Below, one piece after another: positions 51,350 to 60,378 of a stretch of DNA of 64,000 nt (position 1 is the stretch's first letter; each line of letters opens with the position of its first letter). The notes below the pieces were generated by a model. The model searched no databases. It saw only the letters and a list, made by a program, of their open reading frames with translations, and was not told the origin of the DNA. Source of the DNA: Virgibacillus_O sediminis (lineage in GTDB: Bacteria > Bacillota > Bacilli > Bacillales > Amphibacillaceae); assembly GCF_042643265.1 (NCBI RefSeq), contig NZ_JBHRRZ010000012.1, positions 90,631 through 154,630 on the forward strand. Direction: 5' to 3'. The position numbers were made by a program, and so were the translations under genes.

Positions 51350-51930
51350 TTACAAGGATAAAACCTCAATGACCCCTATCATGCCCGCCTCAGCATGTCC
51401 GGGAATTTTGCACACATAACTGTATTTGCCAGGAGTAACCGGAATAAATGAAATTGCCTGTTTATCTCCTGGCATCGTATGAACATGAATATCATTATTA
51501 CTATTTTGATGGTTATATGAAGTTTCCCGTACCATCATATCTGCTTTCAGTTCTTTGATTTGCAAATCATGTTCCACTTCTCCTATATTCTCTAGAGTTA
51601 TTGTAACCTCTTCTCCGGCCATTATCGCTGTATGGGTTGGGGAGAAAGAATATTCCTCAGCCTGTACCACCAAATTGTTCGAACTCAAACTCTGATGGCT
51701 GTTATCGGTATTTAGTGAAGTGGAAGAACTGGCCCCATCTGATTGTATCCGATAATAAAAAGGACAAATAATAAAGTCATAGGAACCGGCTGACTTAGCA
51801 ATATGGAGCTTTTGATAAATTCTTGTTGCATTAACTGAAAAAGAATAATAATTGTTCCAACCAATAAGAGGAACATTATTCTTATCAAAGTATCTTGGTG
51901 TTCAGGTGCAAAAGTCCGGCTGACCTTCAC
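51350..51930 (-). pseudogene. Membrane-anchored cupredoxin, frame interrupted
   Basis: Two adjoining minus-strand frames look like one gene. From GTG 51930 a frame gives two membrane helices (IMFLLLVGTIIILF and MTLLFVLFIIGYNQ) and ends LPLH. One base off, the sequence continues as a Ser/Thr-rich linker (ASSSTSLNTDNSHQS) into a cupredoxin domain with VEHDLQI, HVHTMPGDK and the copper loop YVCKIPGHAEAGM, ending at 51350. The shift is explained by one missing G in a GGGG run near 51732. The copper ligands (His, Cys, His, Met) look intact. It is either a recent pseudogene or a sequencing error. Confidence 0.65.
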
Positions 51931-52188
51931 TAAAATGCAGAAATAAAAGACCGATATCCAATTAAGGAGATTACCCTTTTATATAGCAACTCTTAAAAAA
52001 CTTTGAAAGCTGGTACTTGCATTACTTTACACTTATTATTTCGGTCTTTTTCTTCCACAATAAAACCAAATTCCTATGCGGTAATGATCTACCCAATCTT
52101 CAATGAAAAAAGAGATGTGATTCATGATCACACCTCTGAGTTGTTCCTATAAAAATATTTTTTGTGAAGAATAGACCAAGACCATTCC

Positions 52189-53145
52189 CTAAGAATTGTT
52201 TTGGCTTTCCCCTTCTTTCGCAGTCTGCTCCCATGTTTCTCCACTATCTTCTGTGTAAAAAATATCTTTCTTGAATGTAGTGACCATAAATGTTTCGGCT
52301 GATTGAGGATTTTGAGCAATATAACTAATGGCATCCTCTTCTTTTATTTCTGGAGCCTGTATTTGTTGTTTTTCTCCAGATAAATCAATCACTTGTAATG
52401 TCGTCTCTTTTCCTATCCCTTTAGCAGCAAGCATCTTACCATCATGCGTAAATGTTAAAGCTGGCGTCGGGCTTCCGTCTAAGACTTGTTCAAATGTGTC
52501 ACCTGCATTCTGTGATAGGTAAACCCCTTTTTCGGTACTTACGGCCACCGTAGATTGCTCTTCCGGATGAGCGGCCATTGCAATGATTTCCCCAGATACT
52601 CCGTTCATGGAACCTTTTTCCCAATCTCCTGCTTCGTTGGTGGTCATATACAAACCTGTATCATCCATACTGGAATTAGGCGCCGGGTTCATCACATAGA
52701 TGGCTCCGGAGTTATATCCCGCGGCCATAAGATGAAAATCCACTTCCCCTTCTAACCCCAAAACTTCAATCGTTTTCCCTTCATCCGTACTTTTGATAAT
52801 ACCAAGCGGGTTTTCATAGTCCGTCTGCATGGAAGGGTGTCCGCTGCTATAGAAGCCCTCAGCCGTCATCGTGAATCCCATGTAATCATGTCTCGGTCCT
52901 TCTACTTTCTTCCAAACTCCGTCTTCATAAACTCTGAGTCCGCTGTGGGCGGGAATGAATGCTTTCTCACCATCCTCCGTAAAAGCAAGGCCGTGGATGT
53001 GAGGAAACTCGACTTCTTCAACACTTCCCTTATTCTCTACCTCAGGTGCAGCTTGTTGTAATTCTTCTTCGGCTGGGTCGGTTCCACATCCCGTAATGAT
53101 CATTGCAGTTAATACAGTTAAAATAAATGTACTTAAAGGTTTCAT
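52189..53145 (-). CDS. Beta-propeller lipoprotein (F510_1955-type glycosylhydrolase family)
   Basis: Lipoprotein of 318 residues with lipobox ITGC and a sialidase/BNR-like propeller: repeated Asp-box-like turns such as STDEGKTIEV, TTNEAGDWEK, SQNAGDTFEQ and TEDSGETWEQ, and the opening FPHIHGLAFTEDG. Family members of this kind are annotated as glycosyl hydrolases by fold only; no enzymatic residues can be assigned. In Bacillaceae it often lies near copper-handling genes, consistent with the adjacent cupredoxin. Confidence 0.75.
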   Translation of the reverse strand: MKPLSTFILTVLTAMIITGCGTDPAEEELQQAAPEVENKGSVEEVEFPHIHGLAFTEDGEKAFIPAHSGLRVYEDGVWKKVEGPRHDYMGFTMTAEGFYSSGHPSMQTDYENPLGIIKSTDEGKTIEVLGLEGEVDFHLMAAGYNSGAIYVMNPAPNSSMDDTGLYMTTNEAGDWEKGSMNGVSGEIIAMAAHPEEQSTVAVSTEKGVYLSQNAGDTFEQVLDGSPTPALTFTHDGKMLAAKGIGKETTLQVIDLSGEKQQIQAPEIKEEDAISYIAQNPQSAETFMVTTFKKDIFYTEDSGETWEQTAKEGESQNNS

Positions 53146-53230
53146 GGTACTTTTCCTCTCTTTTCTATTTTTAAAATAATCAAGTAAACAATAAAAGCTG
53201 CCAGGATTTGGGTTCCCTTAATATACATCC

Positions 53231-54244
53231 TCATCCGCCGGCATTCAACCCAAATGCTTCCGCCAATAATTCAATCCCTTTTCTTCGATTCCTGGCATCG
53301 TAAAATTGAGGGATGATTGTTACTTCGTCAGCTAGATACAACTCAGCCACTTCCTCTATGCCTGCCTTCACCTGTTCCGGGTCACCGATAATCACACGTG
53401 TCCGGTTGCTCGCGGCCTTTTCCTCCTCGATCCTGCTCCGTCCACGCTCCTTCGCTGTTTGGATGGATGGGTAGTATGGAGGCTGGTGGCTCGATTCAAC
53501 AGAAAGCAGCCATAAATCGAATGCCTGGGCGATATCTTCAGCTTCCTCCGCTGTTTCAGCGATAATCACGAAAACCGCAATCATGACTTTCGGCTTTTCT
53601 AGTAAGGACGTCGATTTAAAATTATTCCGGTATTCTTTGACTATCTCCTGGCCGTTCGACCTGGAGGAAGGGGCAAAATGAGCGTATGCATACGCAGAAC
53701 CCCATGCCCCGGCCAGCCTGGCACTCCCTGACCCGCTTCCCAATATCCATATTTGCGGGATGGTGTCGATTGCCGGCATTGCAATCAGCTTTTTAAAACG
53801 ATGCTCTTCTTCCGTGTCGTCTGTTAGGTATTTATATATATCTTCCACCTGCTGCTCATAGGAAATCCGCTTATCTCTCGCCTCATTCAAAGCCCGATTG
53901 ACAATTTGGAAGCTCGGCGACCTGCCTATCCCTAAATCAATCCGATTGGGATGGAAGGCCTCGAGCATGCGGAAATTTTCGGCTACCTTATACGGACTGT
54001 AATGCGGCAGCATAACCCCGCCTGAACCGATTCGTATCCGACTAGTCGACACAGCCAGTTGCATCATCAGCATCTCCGGCGTGCTTCCTGCAACAGAGGA
54101 CACGTAATGGTGCTCCGCCACCCAGTACCGGTGATAGCCGAGCTCATCTGCAAGCTCGGCTAAATCCCTTGTATGCAGCAACGCTTCACGGGCATCCGAG
54201 CCTTCGAATATCGGCGAATAATCCAGTATATTTAACAGGACCAA
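53231..54244 (-). CDS. LLM class flavin-dependent oxidoreductase (luciferase family group 1)
   Basis: Monocistronic luciferase-fold protein of 337 residues with LNILDYSPIFEGSDA, YHRYWVAEHHYVSSVAGSTPE, RIGSGGVMLPHYSPYKVAENFRML and IDLGIGRSP. This is the common group 1 type (YvbT/YtmO-like), more conserved than the catabolic LLM at 12656-13723 and with no reductase next to it. TTG 54244 follows GGAGGG by seven bases. Substrate unknown. Confidence 0.88.
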   Translation of the reverse strand: MVLLNILDYSPIFEGSDAREALLHTRDLAELADELGYHRYWVAEHHYVSSVAGSTPEMLMMQLAVSTSRIRIGSGGVMLPHYSPYKVAENFRMLEAFHPNRIDLGIGRSPSFQIVNRALNEARDKRISYEQQVEDIYKYLTDDTEEEHRFKKLIAMPAIDTIPQIWILGSGSGSARLAGAWGSAYAYAHFAPSSRSNGQEIVKEYRNNFKSTSLLEKPKVMIAVFVIIAETAEEAEDIAQAFDLWLLSVESSHQPPYYPSIQTAKERGRSRIEEEKAASNRTRVIIGDPEQVKAGIEEVAELYLADEVTIIPQFYDARNRRKGIELLAEAFGLNAGG

Positions 54245-54455
54245 ATCTCAGCCCTCCTTTTTCAAAATGATGGCCTATACGCGTAGGACTGTGTCTTCAT
54301 TATAGGAAAAAGGTGAACAGATGGATACCGATTCGTTTGGTTTTAGGGAGAGGGGGGGTTCAGGAGATCGAAGTGAGATTATAGAAGGTCTATCCAAATC
54401 GTTAACAAATACAGCATGGGAAGCAGGCTGAGGGCTTTATCCGTTCAGAAATGAA

Positions 54456-54501
54456 TCGGGGTTCTGACCATCCAAGTTTAAATGAATGATCAGAACCCCG
54501 A
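54456..54501 (-). terminator. Terminator of the second TRAP operon
   Basis: A 16-bp stem (TCGGGGTTCTGACCAT pairing with 54486-54501, one mismatch) about 75 bases past the large permease stop. Confidence 0.75.
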
Positions 54502-54576
54502 CTAACCCGGTCTTGGGATATGGAATCCTAAATAATATCATATGACTGCGGTTTTCCCTCCTCTTCTTCCGGAAAA

Positions 54577-55851
54577 TCACTCGGCAAACAATGGAATCCA
54601 TAATGTGAGTTGTGGAATAAAGGTGACCAGCAGCAGGACAAATATAGCAACCAGGACAAATGGCCATATCAATTTGACAAAAGATTCTAGTGGGACTTTT
54701 CCTAACGATGTCGCTAAAAACAGCCCTGATCCGACTGGCGGAGTCAAGATTCCTATCGTCACGTTCAGGCAAATCAGCACTCCGAAATGAATAGGGTCAA
54801 TGCCAAATGTCGGCAAAATCGGCACAAAAATTGGTGTCAGAATGATAATGAGGGCGATACCCTCAATCACCATACCCAGCAACAGGAACAAAATGTTTAC
54901 CAACAGCAAGAAAATTATCGGACTGCTCGATACGGTTGTCATCAACTCTGCAATTGTTTGTGGAATACGTTCAAATGTCATAGCCCAGCCGAAAATGCTT
55001 GCCATCGCAATAAGCAAAGTCACTATGGCAGTTGAAATTGCTGTGTTTACCATAATGTTTGGCAGATCCTTTAAATTGATATCCTTGTAAAAGAAAAAAC
55101 TTACCACCAATGCGATGACACAGGCTATACCCGCTGATTCCGTCGGAGTGAACACACCTGTAACAATACCCCAAATCAATATGCCTGGAACCAACAATGC
55201 AGGGATAACGGTCAGCAACGACTTTCCTCTTTCTCCCCAGGAAGCTTTAGGTTTTGAAGGAAAGGACTCTTTATATCCGATATAGGCAATTAAAAGGGTA
55301 AAAGCGAGAGAAATCAGAATCCCAGGAATGATACCCGCAAGGAACATATCTCCGATTGATGTGCCCGAGGTTGCCCCATAGATAATGAAAAGCATACTTG
55401 GCGGTATAATCGGGCCAAGCATCCCGGCTGATGCTGTAGTAACCGCACCAAATTCGCGTTTATACCCTTCCTTTTCCATAGCTGGGACCATGATTTTGGT
55501 CATCATAGCAATCTGCGCTGCAGCTGATCCAATAATAGAAGCCAGAAAGGTATTTGCCACAACATTCACGTAAGCTAGACCGCCTCGGAAATGGCCAACG
55601 AATTTTTGTGCAAAGGTGATAAGACGGGTGGTGATCCCGCCAGTATTCATGATTTCACCGGCCAGCATAAACAATGGAATAGCCAGTAAACCATAGCTTT
55701 CCAATGAAGAGAAGACCCGCTGTGGTAAATTAATAAGCATATCACTAGTCCCGCTTGCAAATAACAGAACCACACCAGAAATACCTAAAACAATAGCTAT
55801 TGGAATTCTTATCAAAAGCAGGATGGCAAATATCAGAACTGTGAGCGTCAT
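54577..55851 (-). CDS. TRAP transporter large permease subunit (DctM family)
   Basis: Twelve-helix permease of 424 residues with LLAIPLFMLAGEIMNTGGI, GSAAAQIAMMTKIMVPAMEKEGYKREF and AGMLGPIIPPSMLF. It belongs to the second TRAP system of the window and differs clearly from the one at 6382-7665. Its ATG overlaps the small permease stop by four bases (55848-55851), a classic translational coupling. Confidence 0.93.
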   Translation of the reverse strand: MTLTVLIFAILLLIRIPIAIVLGISGVVLLFASGTSDMLINLPQRVFSSLESYGLLAIPLFMLAGEIMNTGGITTRLITFAQKFVGHFRGGLAYVNVVANTFLASIIGSAAAQIAMMTKIMVPAMEKEGYKREFGAVTTASAGMLGPIIPPSMLFIIYGATSGTSIGDMFLAGIIPGILISLAFTLLIAYIGYKESFPSKPKASWGERGKSLLTVIPALLVPGILIWGIVTGVFTPTESAGIACVIALVVSFFFYKDINLKDLPNIMVNTAISTAIVTLLIAMASIFGWAMTFERIPQTIAELMTTVSSSPIIFLLLVNILFLLLGMVIEGIALIIILTPIFVPILPTFGIDPIHFGVLICLNVTIGILTPPVGSGLFLATSLGKVPLESFVKLIWPFVLVAIFVLLLVTFIPQLTLWIPLFAE

Positions 55852-56339
55852 TCCATCACCTTCCCTGCTCTGGTAAAGCGCAATGATTCAAGAAACCAAT
55901 TGATAAAATGAATGGTCATAAAAAATAAACTTACTGGAATGCATAAATACATATAAATCATAGGAGTTTGTGTTGTTACCGATCTTTGCAATAGAATAGT
56001 TGGATTTGTTATCCAGCTAATCGATAAATAGAGTATATAAATGGAGAACACAGCACAGATAAGCAAACCTGCAGTGATTAGAACATTTCTTAATCTATCG
56101 CTGACTTTATTGACAAAGAGGGTTACTGCTACTGCCTCTCTCGTTTTTATACTCATACTGGCTCCGATGAAACTCGACCAGACAAATGTATAAAGTGCAA
56201 GCTCTTGTCCCCAGATCAATGGGGAACTTAGAAAATAACGAAAAAAGATATCAAATACCATCGCCAGCAGCATAACGGGTATTAAAATAATTACTAATGC
56301 CTTTTCCAATTTAAAGATGCCGTTGCTTACAGCTCTCAT
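55848..56339 (-). CDS. TRAP transporter small permease subunit (DctQ family)
   Basis: Four-helix membrane protein of 163 residues with the family pattern AMVFDIFFRYFLSSPLIWGQELALYTFVW and SIKTREAVAV. ATG 56339 is six bases after GGGGGAGG; ATG 56345 abuts that site. It starts 16 bases after the SDR gene and is coupled to the large permease. Confidence 0.9.
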   Translation of the reverse strand: MRAVSNGIFKLEKALVIILIPVMLLAMVFDIFFRYFLSSPLIWGQELALYTFVWSSFIGASMSIKTREAVAVTLFVNKVSDRLRNVLITAGLLICAVFSIYILYLSISWITNPTILLQRSVTTQTPMIYMYLCIPVSLFFMTIHFINWFLESLRFTRAGKVME

Positions 56340-56354
56340 TATCATCCTCCCCCT

Positions 56355-57143
56355 TTAGTAAATGTTAAATTGATCTGCAATAGTCTTGAATTGTCCTCCG
56401 GCGGTCATTCCCCCATCGAGAACGACTTCAGATCCTGACATATAGGAAGAATCATCCGAAGCAAGAAACGTCACTACCTTGGCAATTTCGGTAGCCTCTC
56501 CTGCCCTTCCTAAAGGATTCATTCCATTGGTCGCATGGATAAGCTCTTTAATAGATTCATTCAATGGTGTATCAATGTACCCTGGATGGACAGAATTTAC
56601 CCTGATGCCGTATTTTCCGAATTCCATTGCAGCAGATTTTGTCATTCCTCTGACAGCCCACTTGGAAGCTGTATATGCTACGGCAAAATATCCAGTCAAA
56701 CCTGTTATGGAGGACATGTTGATAATAGAAGCATTACCGGACCTTTTTAACAAGTCCAAACAGTACTTCATTCCAAGAAACACACCTGTCTGATTGACAG
56801 AAATAATATGATTCCAGTCCTCTAGTGTGCAGTCCTCAAATGTATCCCGTTTATTTACTCCAGCGTTATTTACGAGCACATCCATTTTATCTATTCGCTG
56901 GTCTAAAAAATCCGTCAATGCCTGCCAACCATTTTCACTTGTTACATCAATACCGTATGGAATAATGATAGAATCTCCATATTCCGCAACCTTTTTTGAG
57001 ACCTCTTTCAGTCTTGAATGATTTTGGTCTACCATAATGACTGTTTCGGCATCTTCTTTTACAAATTCTATTACATCTGCCAACCCTAGACCGCTGGCGG
57101 CTCCGGTTACCAATGCAGTTTTTCCTTTTAATTTTCCTGTCAT
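56355..57143 (-). CDS. SDR family oxidoreductase in a TRAP operon
   Basis: Short-chain dehydrogenase of 262 residues with ALVTGAASGLGLADV, NNAGVNKRDTFEDC and YTASKWAVRGMTKSAAMEFG. It is inserted between the binding protein and the permease genes, so it probably oxidises or reduces the transported compound. With the FAH-family enzyme nearby it resembles the dehydrogenase step of non-phosphorylating 3-deoxy-sugar-acid routes. ATG 57143 is chosen (after GGAGGGC) rather than 57158. Confidence 0.88.
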   Translation of the reverse strand: MTGKLKGKTALVTGAASGLGLADVIEFVKEDAETVIMVDQNHSRLKEVSKKVAEYGDSIIIPYGIDVTSENGWQALTDFLDQRIDKMDVLVNNAGVNKRDTFEDCTLEDWNHIISVNQTGVFLGMKYCLDLLKRSGNASIINMSSITGLTGYFAVAYTASKWAVRGMTKSAAMEFGKYGIRVNSVHPGYIDTPLNESIKELIHATNGMNPLGRAGEATEIAKVVTFLASDDSSYMSGSEVVLDGGMTAGGQFKTIADQFNIY

Positions 57144-57357
57144 GACGATGCCCTCCATATGGTATCAAAAGAGATGATTTGCACTAAGAAGCTTTTGTCT
57201 GAAAGCATTTACTTCAAAAAGTAAAGTGCTGTCACTTTGTTCACTGACCAAGGATGTATGAAAACAGAAAATAAGACATTTATGGAGAGCTTGATCCCAA
57301 CTAGGGTCTAAGCCTTTGGGGTAAGGAACCAAACTCCCCGGAATGCCAGAAAAATTC

Positions 57358-58377
57358 TTATTTCTCTTTTACTGTGTCAATGAATTCTTTGATCAACTCA
57401 TTTTTCTCGGAGTATTCTTCATGGACTTTCTGTGCCTCTTCAACAAATGCATCCCGGTTGTCCAGTTCGGTAACATTTACCAGCTGTTCTACCTCTTTTA
57501 AGTCCTCAACATCATTAATGAGCAACTGTTCCTTACCCCATTCAAGTGACTCAGCCATTGCTTCATCAATGATTTCCCGATCTTCCGCAGGCATATTTTC
57601 ATAATTCTGCAGGCTTGCTGCTACAATACCCCCGAACACCATGTGTTTGGACAATACATAGTTCTCCGTGATTTCATGGTATTTTTCCGATAATAATGCA
57701 TTCGTATCTATAGAAACACCATCAATAACACCTGTCTGCAAGGCATTATATACCTCAGGCAATCCCATAGCTATCGGACTTGAACCAATATCCTCCCAGA
57801 ATCCTAATACCGAAGCTCCCCCAGTAAAACGCAATTTCTTTCCATCTACGTCTTCCAATGTGTTAATCGCTTCATCTTTCATTAGCAGGCTGTGGGTACC
57901 AGTATGCAAATAACCCATTCCTTTAAGCCCTTGTTCCTCAAGCAACCCCAGCATTTCCTGTGCAGGCTCTGTCTTTGAGGCCTCAATGCCAGCTTCTAGA
58001 TCCTCAAATAAGAACGGCATATTCCAAGCATCTAATGCAGGTATGCGCGTGCTCAGATATGGGACCGTAAGTAGAGCAAAATCAAGTGAACCACTGTTCA
58101 TTTGCTGTACCATATCTGCTTCAGGCCCTAATTGAGCGGCAGGATAAAGGTCGAGTTGCATTCTGCCATTAGATTTCTCGTCTAATTCTTCCTTAAACTT
58201 CTCCGCAAATGCATGCCAATTATGAGCGGTTTGGGTAACATAGGATATTTTAAATTCGTATGTTTCTCCTCCCTCACTGCCTGCAGCACCTGTTTCATTG
58301 TCACCGTCTCCACATGCACTTAAGAAAAGAACCATTGACATCAAAATGAGGGCAAATACTGTTTTTGTATGTTTCAT
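57358..58377 (-). CDS. TRAP transporter solute-binding lipoprotein (DctP family)
   Basis: Binding lipoprotein of 339 residues with lipobox FLSACGDGD. DctP marks: GRMQLDLYPAAQLGPEADMVQQM near 75, GKKLRFTGGASVLGFWEDIGSSPIAM near 165 with the substrate-binding arginine, and EVYNALQTGVIDG. First gene of the operon, 330 bases from nothing but its own promoter region. ATG 58377 follows AAAGGAGG. The ligand is likely a sugar acid or other carboxylate, by context. Confidence 0.92.
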   Translation of the reverse strand: MKHTKTVFALILMSMVLFLSACGDGDNETGAAGSEGGETYEFKISYVTQTAHNWHAFAEKFKEELDEKSNGRMQLDLYPAAQLGPEADMVQQMNSGSLDFALLTVPYLSTRIPALDAWNMPFLFEDLEAGIEASKTEPAQEMLGLLEEQGLKGMGYLHTGTHSLLMKDEAINTLEDVDGKKLRFTGGASVLGFWEDIGSSPIAMGLPEVYNALQTGVIDGVSIDTNALLSEKYHEITENYVLSKHMVFGGIVAASLQNYENMPAEDREIIDEAMAESLEWGKEQLLINDVEDLKEVEQLVNVTELDNRDAFVEEAQKVHEEYSEKNELIKEFIDTVKEK

Positions 58378-58500
58378 AAATCTTCCTCCTTTTTTCTATA
58401 AACCGAATGGTTGAGAATGGACTTGTAATCCTACAAAGATAATAAAAAATAAGGACGCACCAATATTTACTAGTGTCTGTAAGTTCTCTTCACCCCAATC

Positions 58501-58529
58501 TATTTAGCGATCTGAATACCTTAAGTCAA
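58501..58529 (-). promoter_or_regulatory. Promoter of the second TRAP operon
   Basis: TTGACT (58524-58529) and TAAATA (58501-58506) with a 17-base spacer on the minus strand, about 125 bases before the binding-protein start. Confidence 0.6.
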
Positions 58530-58591
58530 GCAGCTTTCATCCTTTCATTCCTCCTGATTTTGGTTTTTTATTCAATAATTATCCGAACTTC

Positions 58592-58605
58592 AGAAACCGC
58601 TTACA
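58592..58605 (-). promoter_or_regulatory. cre-like box upstream of the second TRAP operon
   Basis: TGTAAGCGGTTTCT on the minus strand matches the CcpA consensus at 13 of 14 positions. It lies upstream of the predicted -35, so activation or control of another start point is possible. No gene is seen in 58378-58896. Confidence 0.5.
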
Positions 58606-58896
58606 TATTCTTGTAGAAATGAAGGTTTTCATTATTCAAATAATTACTGTAAAAGATACACTTTTACAAGTCAGCGGATGCATTTCTAGTAGATATTTCC
58701 CATTATATTGGGGTGTAAAAGGAAAAGAAAGGGTTGGGTTCCTCTATGCGCAACATTTATTAAAAAATTTAGAACAATTAAAATAATTAATGCTTGCTCG
58801 TTTCTTTGTGTTTCCCTAATGCAACAAACTTGTATAATACTGCATGTACATCATTCTCTTCTTATATGATAATCACTATAGAAAGGAGGAAAAAAG

Positions 58897-59136
58897 ATGA
58901 ACTCTCAAGAATTACAAGAATTCCAAAAGGCTCTGGGAAAACAGATACTTACTTATAGAAAAAAGAAAATGTGTACACAGGAGCAACTTGCGTATGAGGT
59001 TGGTGTAACTAGTAACTATATAGATAGATTGGAAAATGGGAAAGAAGACCCTGCGGTTAATCTGTATTTTCAATTGTGCATCACCTTAAATGCACCTTTC
59101 TTTGGCTGCTGCCATATCAAGCAAGAAAATGACTGA
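58897..59136 (+). CDS. Small XRE-family helix-turn-helix protein
   Basis: A 79-residue protein that is almost only a Cro/C1-type DNA-binding domain: LGKQILTYRKKKMCTQEQLAYEVGVTSNYIDRLENGKEDPAVN (seen as QEQLAYEVGVTSNYIDRLE). It ends with a cysteine-containing FFGCCHIKQ tail. ATG 58897 follows AAAGGAGG, and a TATAAT is at 58833-58838. It is isolated on the plus strand between two minus-strand operons; its targets are unknown. Confidence 0.85.
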   Translation: MNSQELQEFQKALGKQILTYRKKKMCTQEQLAYEVGVTSNYIDRLENGKEDPAVNLYFQLCITLNAPFFGCCHIKQEND

Positions 59137-59230
59137 GCCAAGGTTTCATCCGGTACCACATTTTTCAGGATGAATCCTAAGGAAACAGTCGACCCAGAGA
59201 GTGGCTCAGCTCGTATCTTCCTTACAAACT

Positions 59231-59276
59231 AGCAAAACCCTAAACGACTCTAGTAAGAGTTGTTTAGGGTTTTGCT
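59231..59276. terminator. Bidirectional terminator, copy 2 of a repeated stem-loop
   Basis: A 20-bp stem AGCAAAACCCTAAACGACTC pairs with 59257-59276 (one G-T pair). It shares the CCCTAAACGACTC core and its partner with the terminator at 17370-17410. Confidence 0.85.
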
Positions 59277-59372
59277 CGACTAGTACCATCTTCGCTATTG
59301 CCTTACTTTAGCTAACTTTGCAATGTCCTTTACGTAAGGAACATAAGGGCACCGGACACAAGTCATGTAAAT

Positions 59373-60359
59373 TTACCCTAAAATCGAAGTCACTGGTAAC
59401 TCGCGACGTACCGCATTTTTTAACTCTCCTAAATCAATTTTCCCATCTTTACTCTTTATTCTTGCCCGAACTATGTCTCCATCTTTTAGATAGCTGTCAT
59501 TTTCTGATTGGCTCTCCAGTAAGGCATTGGTTTTTTCTTCGACAGAAAGAGTTGGATTAGAAACCATTTTTAGAATCTCAGGTGTTAATTTCATTGCAAC
59601 ACCGCCAGTAGTTCCAGATAAAATCAAATCTCCCTTTGATAAATCCATGATTTGAGATAACTCTGTAATTGTTTCAGCCGGTTTAAATAACAACTGACTT
59701 GTGTTAGCTGATTGACGGAGCTCATCATTTACCCAGAGGTCCAATTCGAGATCATGAATGGCTGGTATTTCTTCTTTATCCAGCAAATAAAAATATGGGC
59801 CTACAGGACAGAAAGTGCGATAACTTTTCCCCTTGAGCCATTGACCTTCCACTAATTGCACATCACGCGCCGAGACATCATTACCTATCACAAGCCCTGC
59901 CAAAAATTCACCTAAGTTTTCATCAGTAGCTTCTACAGCATTACTAATTTCTCTCCCTATTACTAGACCTAATTCAATTTCGTAGTCCAGCAACTTTACG
60001 TTAGGAGGGCATAAAATGTTATCCTCCGCACCACAAAGAGAACTGTCTGCTTTGCTAAAAATCAAATTAAAAGGAGGACGATTTGCTTCCATTCCGGATT
60101 CTTCCCGGTGTGTCGAATAATTTGCTCCTTGGCAAATTATCCTGGCCGGTTTAGTTATCGGGCTTAGCAAGGTCACTTCCTCAAACGAAACAGTGGAGGC
60201 GTTTACATCATCTGCAATCCTTCTTGCTTCTTCCTCCCCATTATCTAGAAGCTCGGCTAGAGTTGAATAATTATCTTCCAATACCTTAATCTGGTTATTT
60301 GATACAACTCCCCAATTTGTTTCATTATTCTTTTTGAAGCGGACAATTTGAATTCCCAT
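59373..60359 (-). CDS. Fumarylacetoacetate hydrolase (FAH) family protein
   Basis: FAH-fold enzyme of 328 residues. Metal ligands are the acidic residues of LLDYEIELGLVIG near 126 and the aspartate of GNDVSARDVQ near 162; the substrate lysine region GQWLKGKSYRTFCPVGPYF and the closing LILSGTTGGVAM are also present. Members hydrolyse 1,3-diketo acids or act on 3-deoxy-diketo sugar acids. ATG 60359 is chosen because GAGAGG precedes it by eight or nine bases; a TTG at 60365 is less likely. It is 20 bases from the GntR gene and near the second TRAP operon. Confidence 0.88.
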   Translation of the reverse strand: MGIQIVRFKKNNETNWGVVSNNQIKVLEDNYSTLAELLDNGEEEARRIADDVNASTVSFEEVTLLSPITKPARIICQGANYSTHREESGMEANRPPFNLIFSKADSSLCGAEDNILCPPNVKLLDYEIELGLVIGREISNAVEATDENLGEFLAGLVIGNDVSARDVQLVEGQWLKGKSYRTFCPVGPYFYLLDKEEIPAIHDLELDLWVNDELRQSANTSQLLFKPAETITELSQIMDLSKGDLILSGTTGGVAMKLTPEILKMVSNPTLSVEEKTNALLESQSENDSYLKDGDIVRARIKSKDGKIDLGELKNAVRRELPVTSILG

Positions 60360-60378
60360 GAACAATTACCTCTCTTCT

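Noticed and set aside
57200..57213. Another cre-like sequence (TGAAAGCATTTACT)
   Set aside because: The central CG is lost (CA) and two positions mismatch; it lies between dctP and the SDR gene without a promoter.
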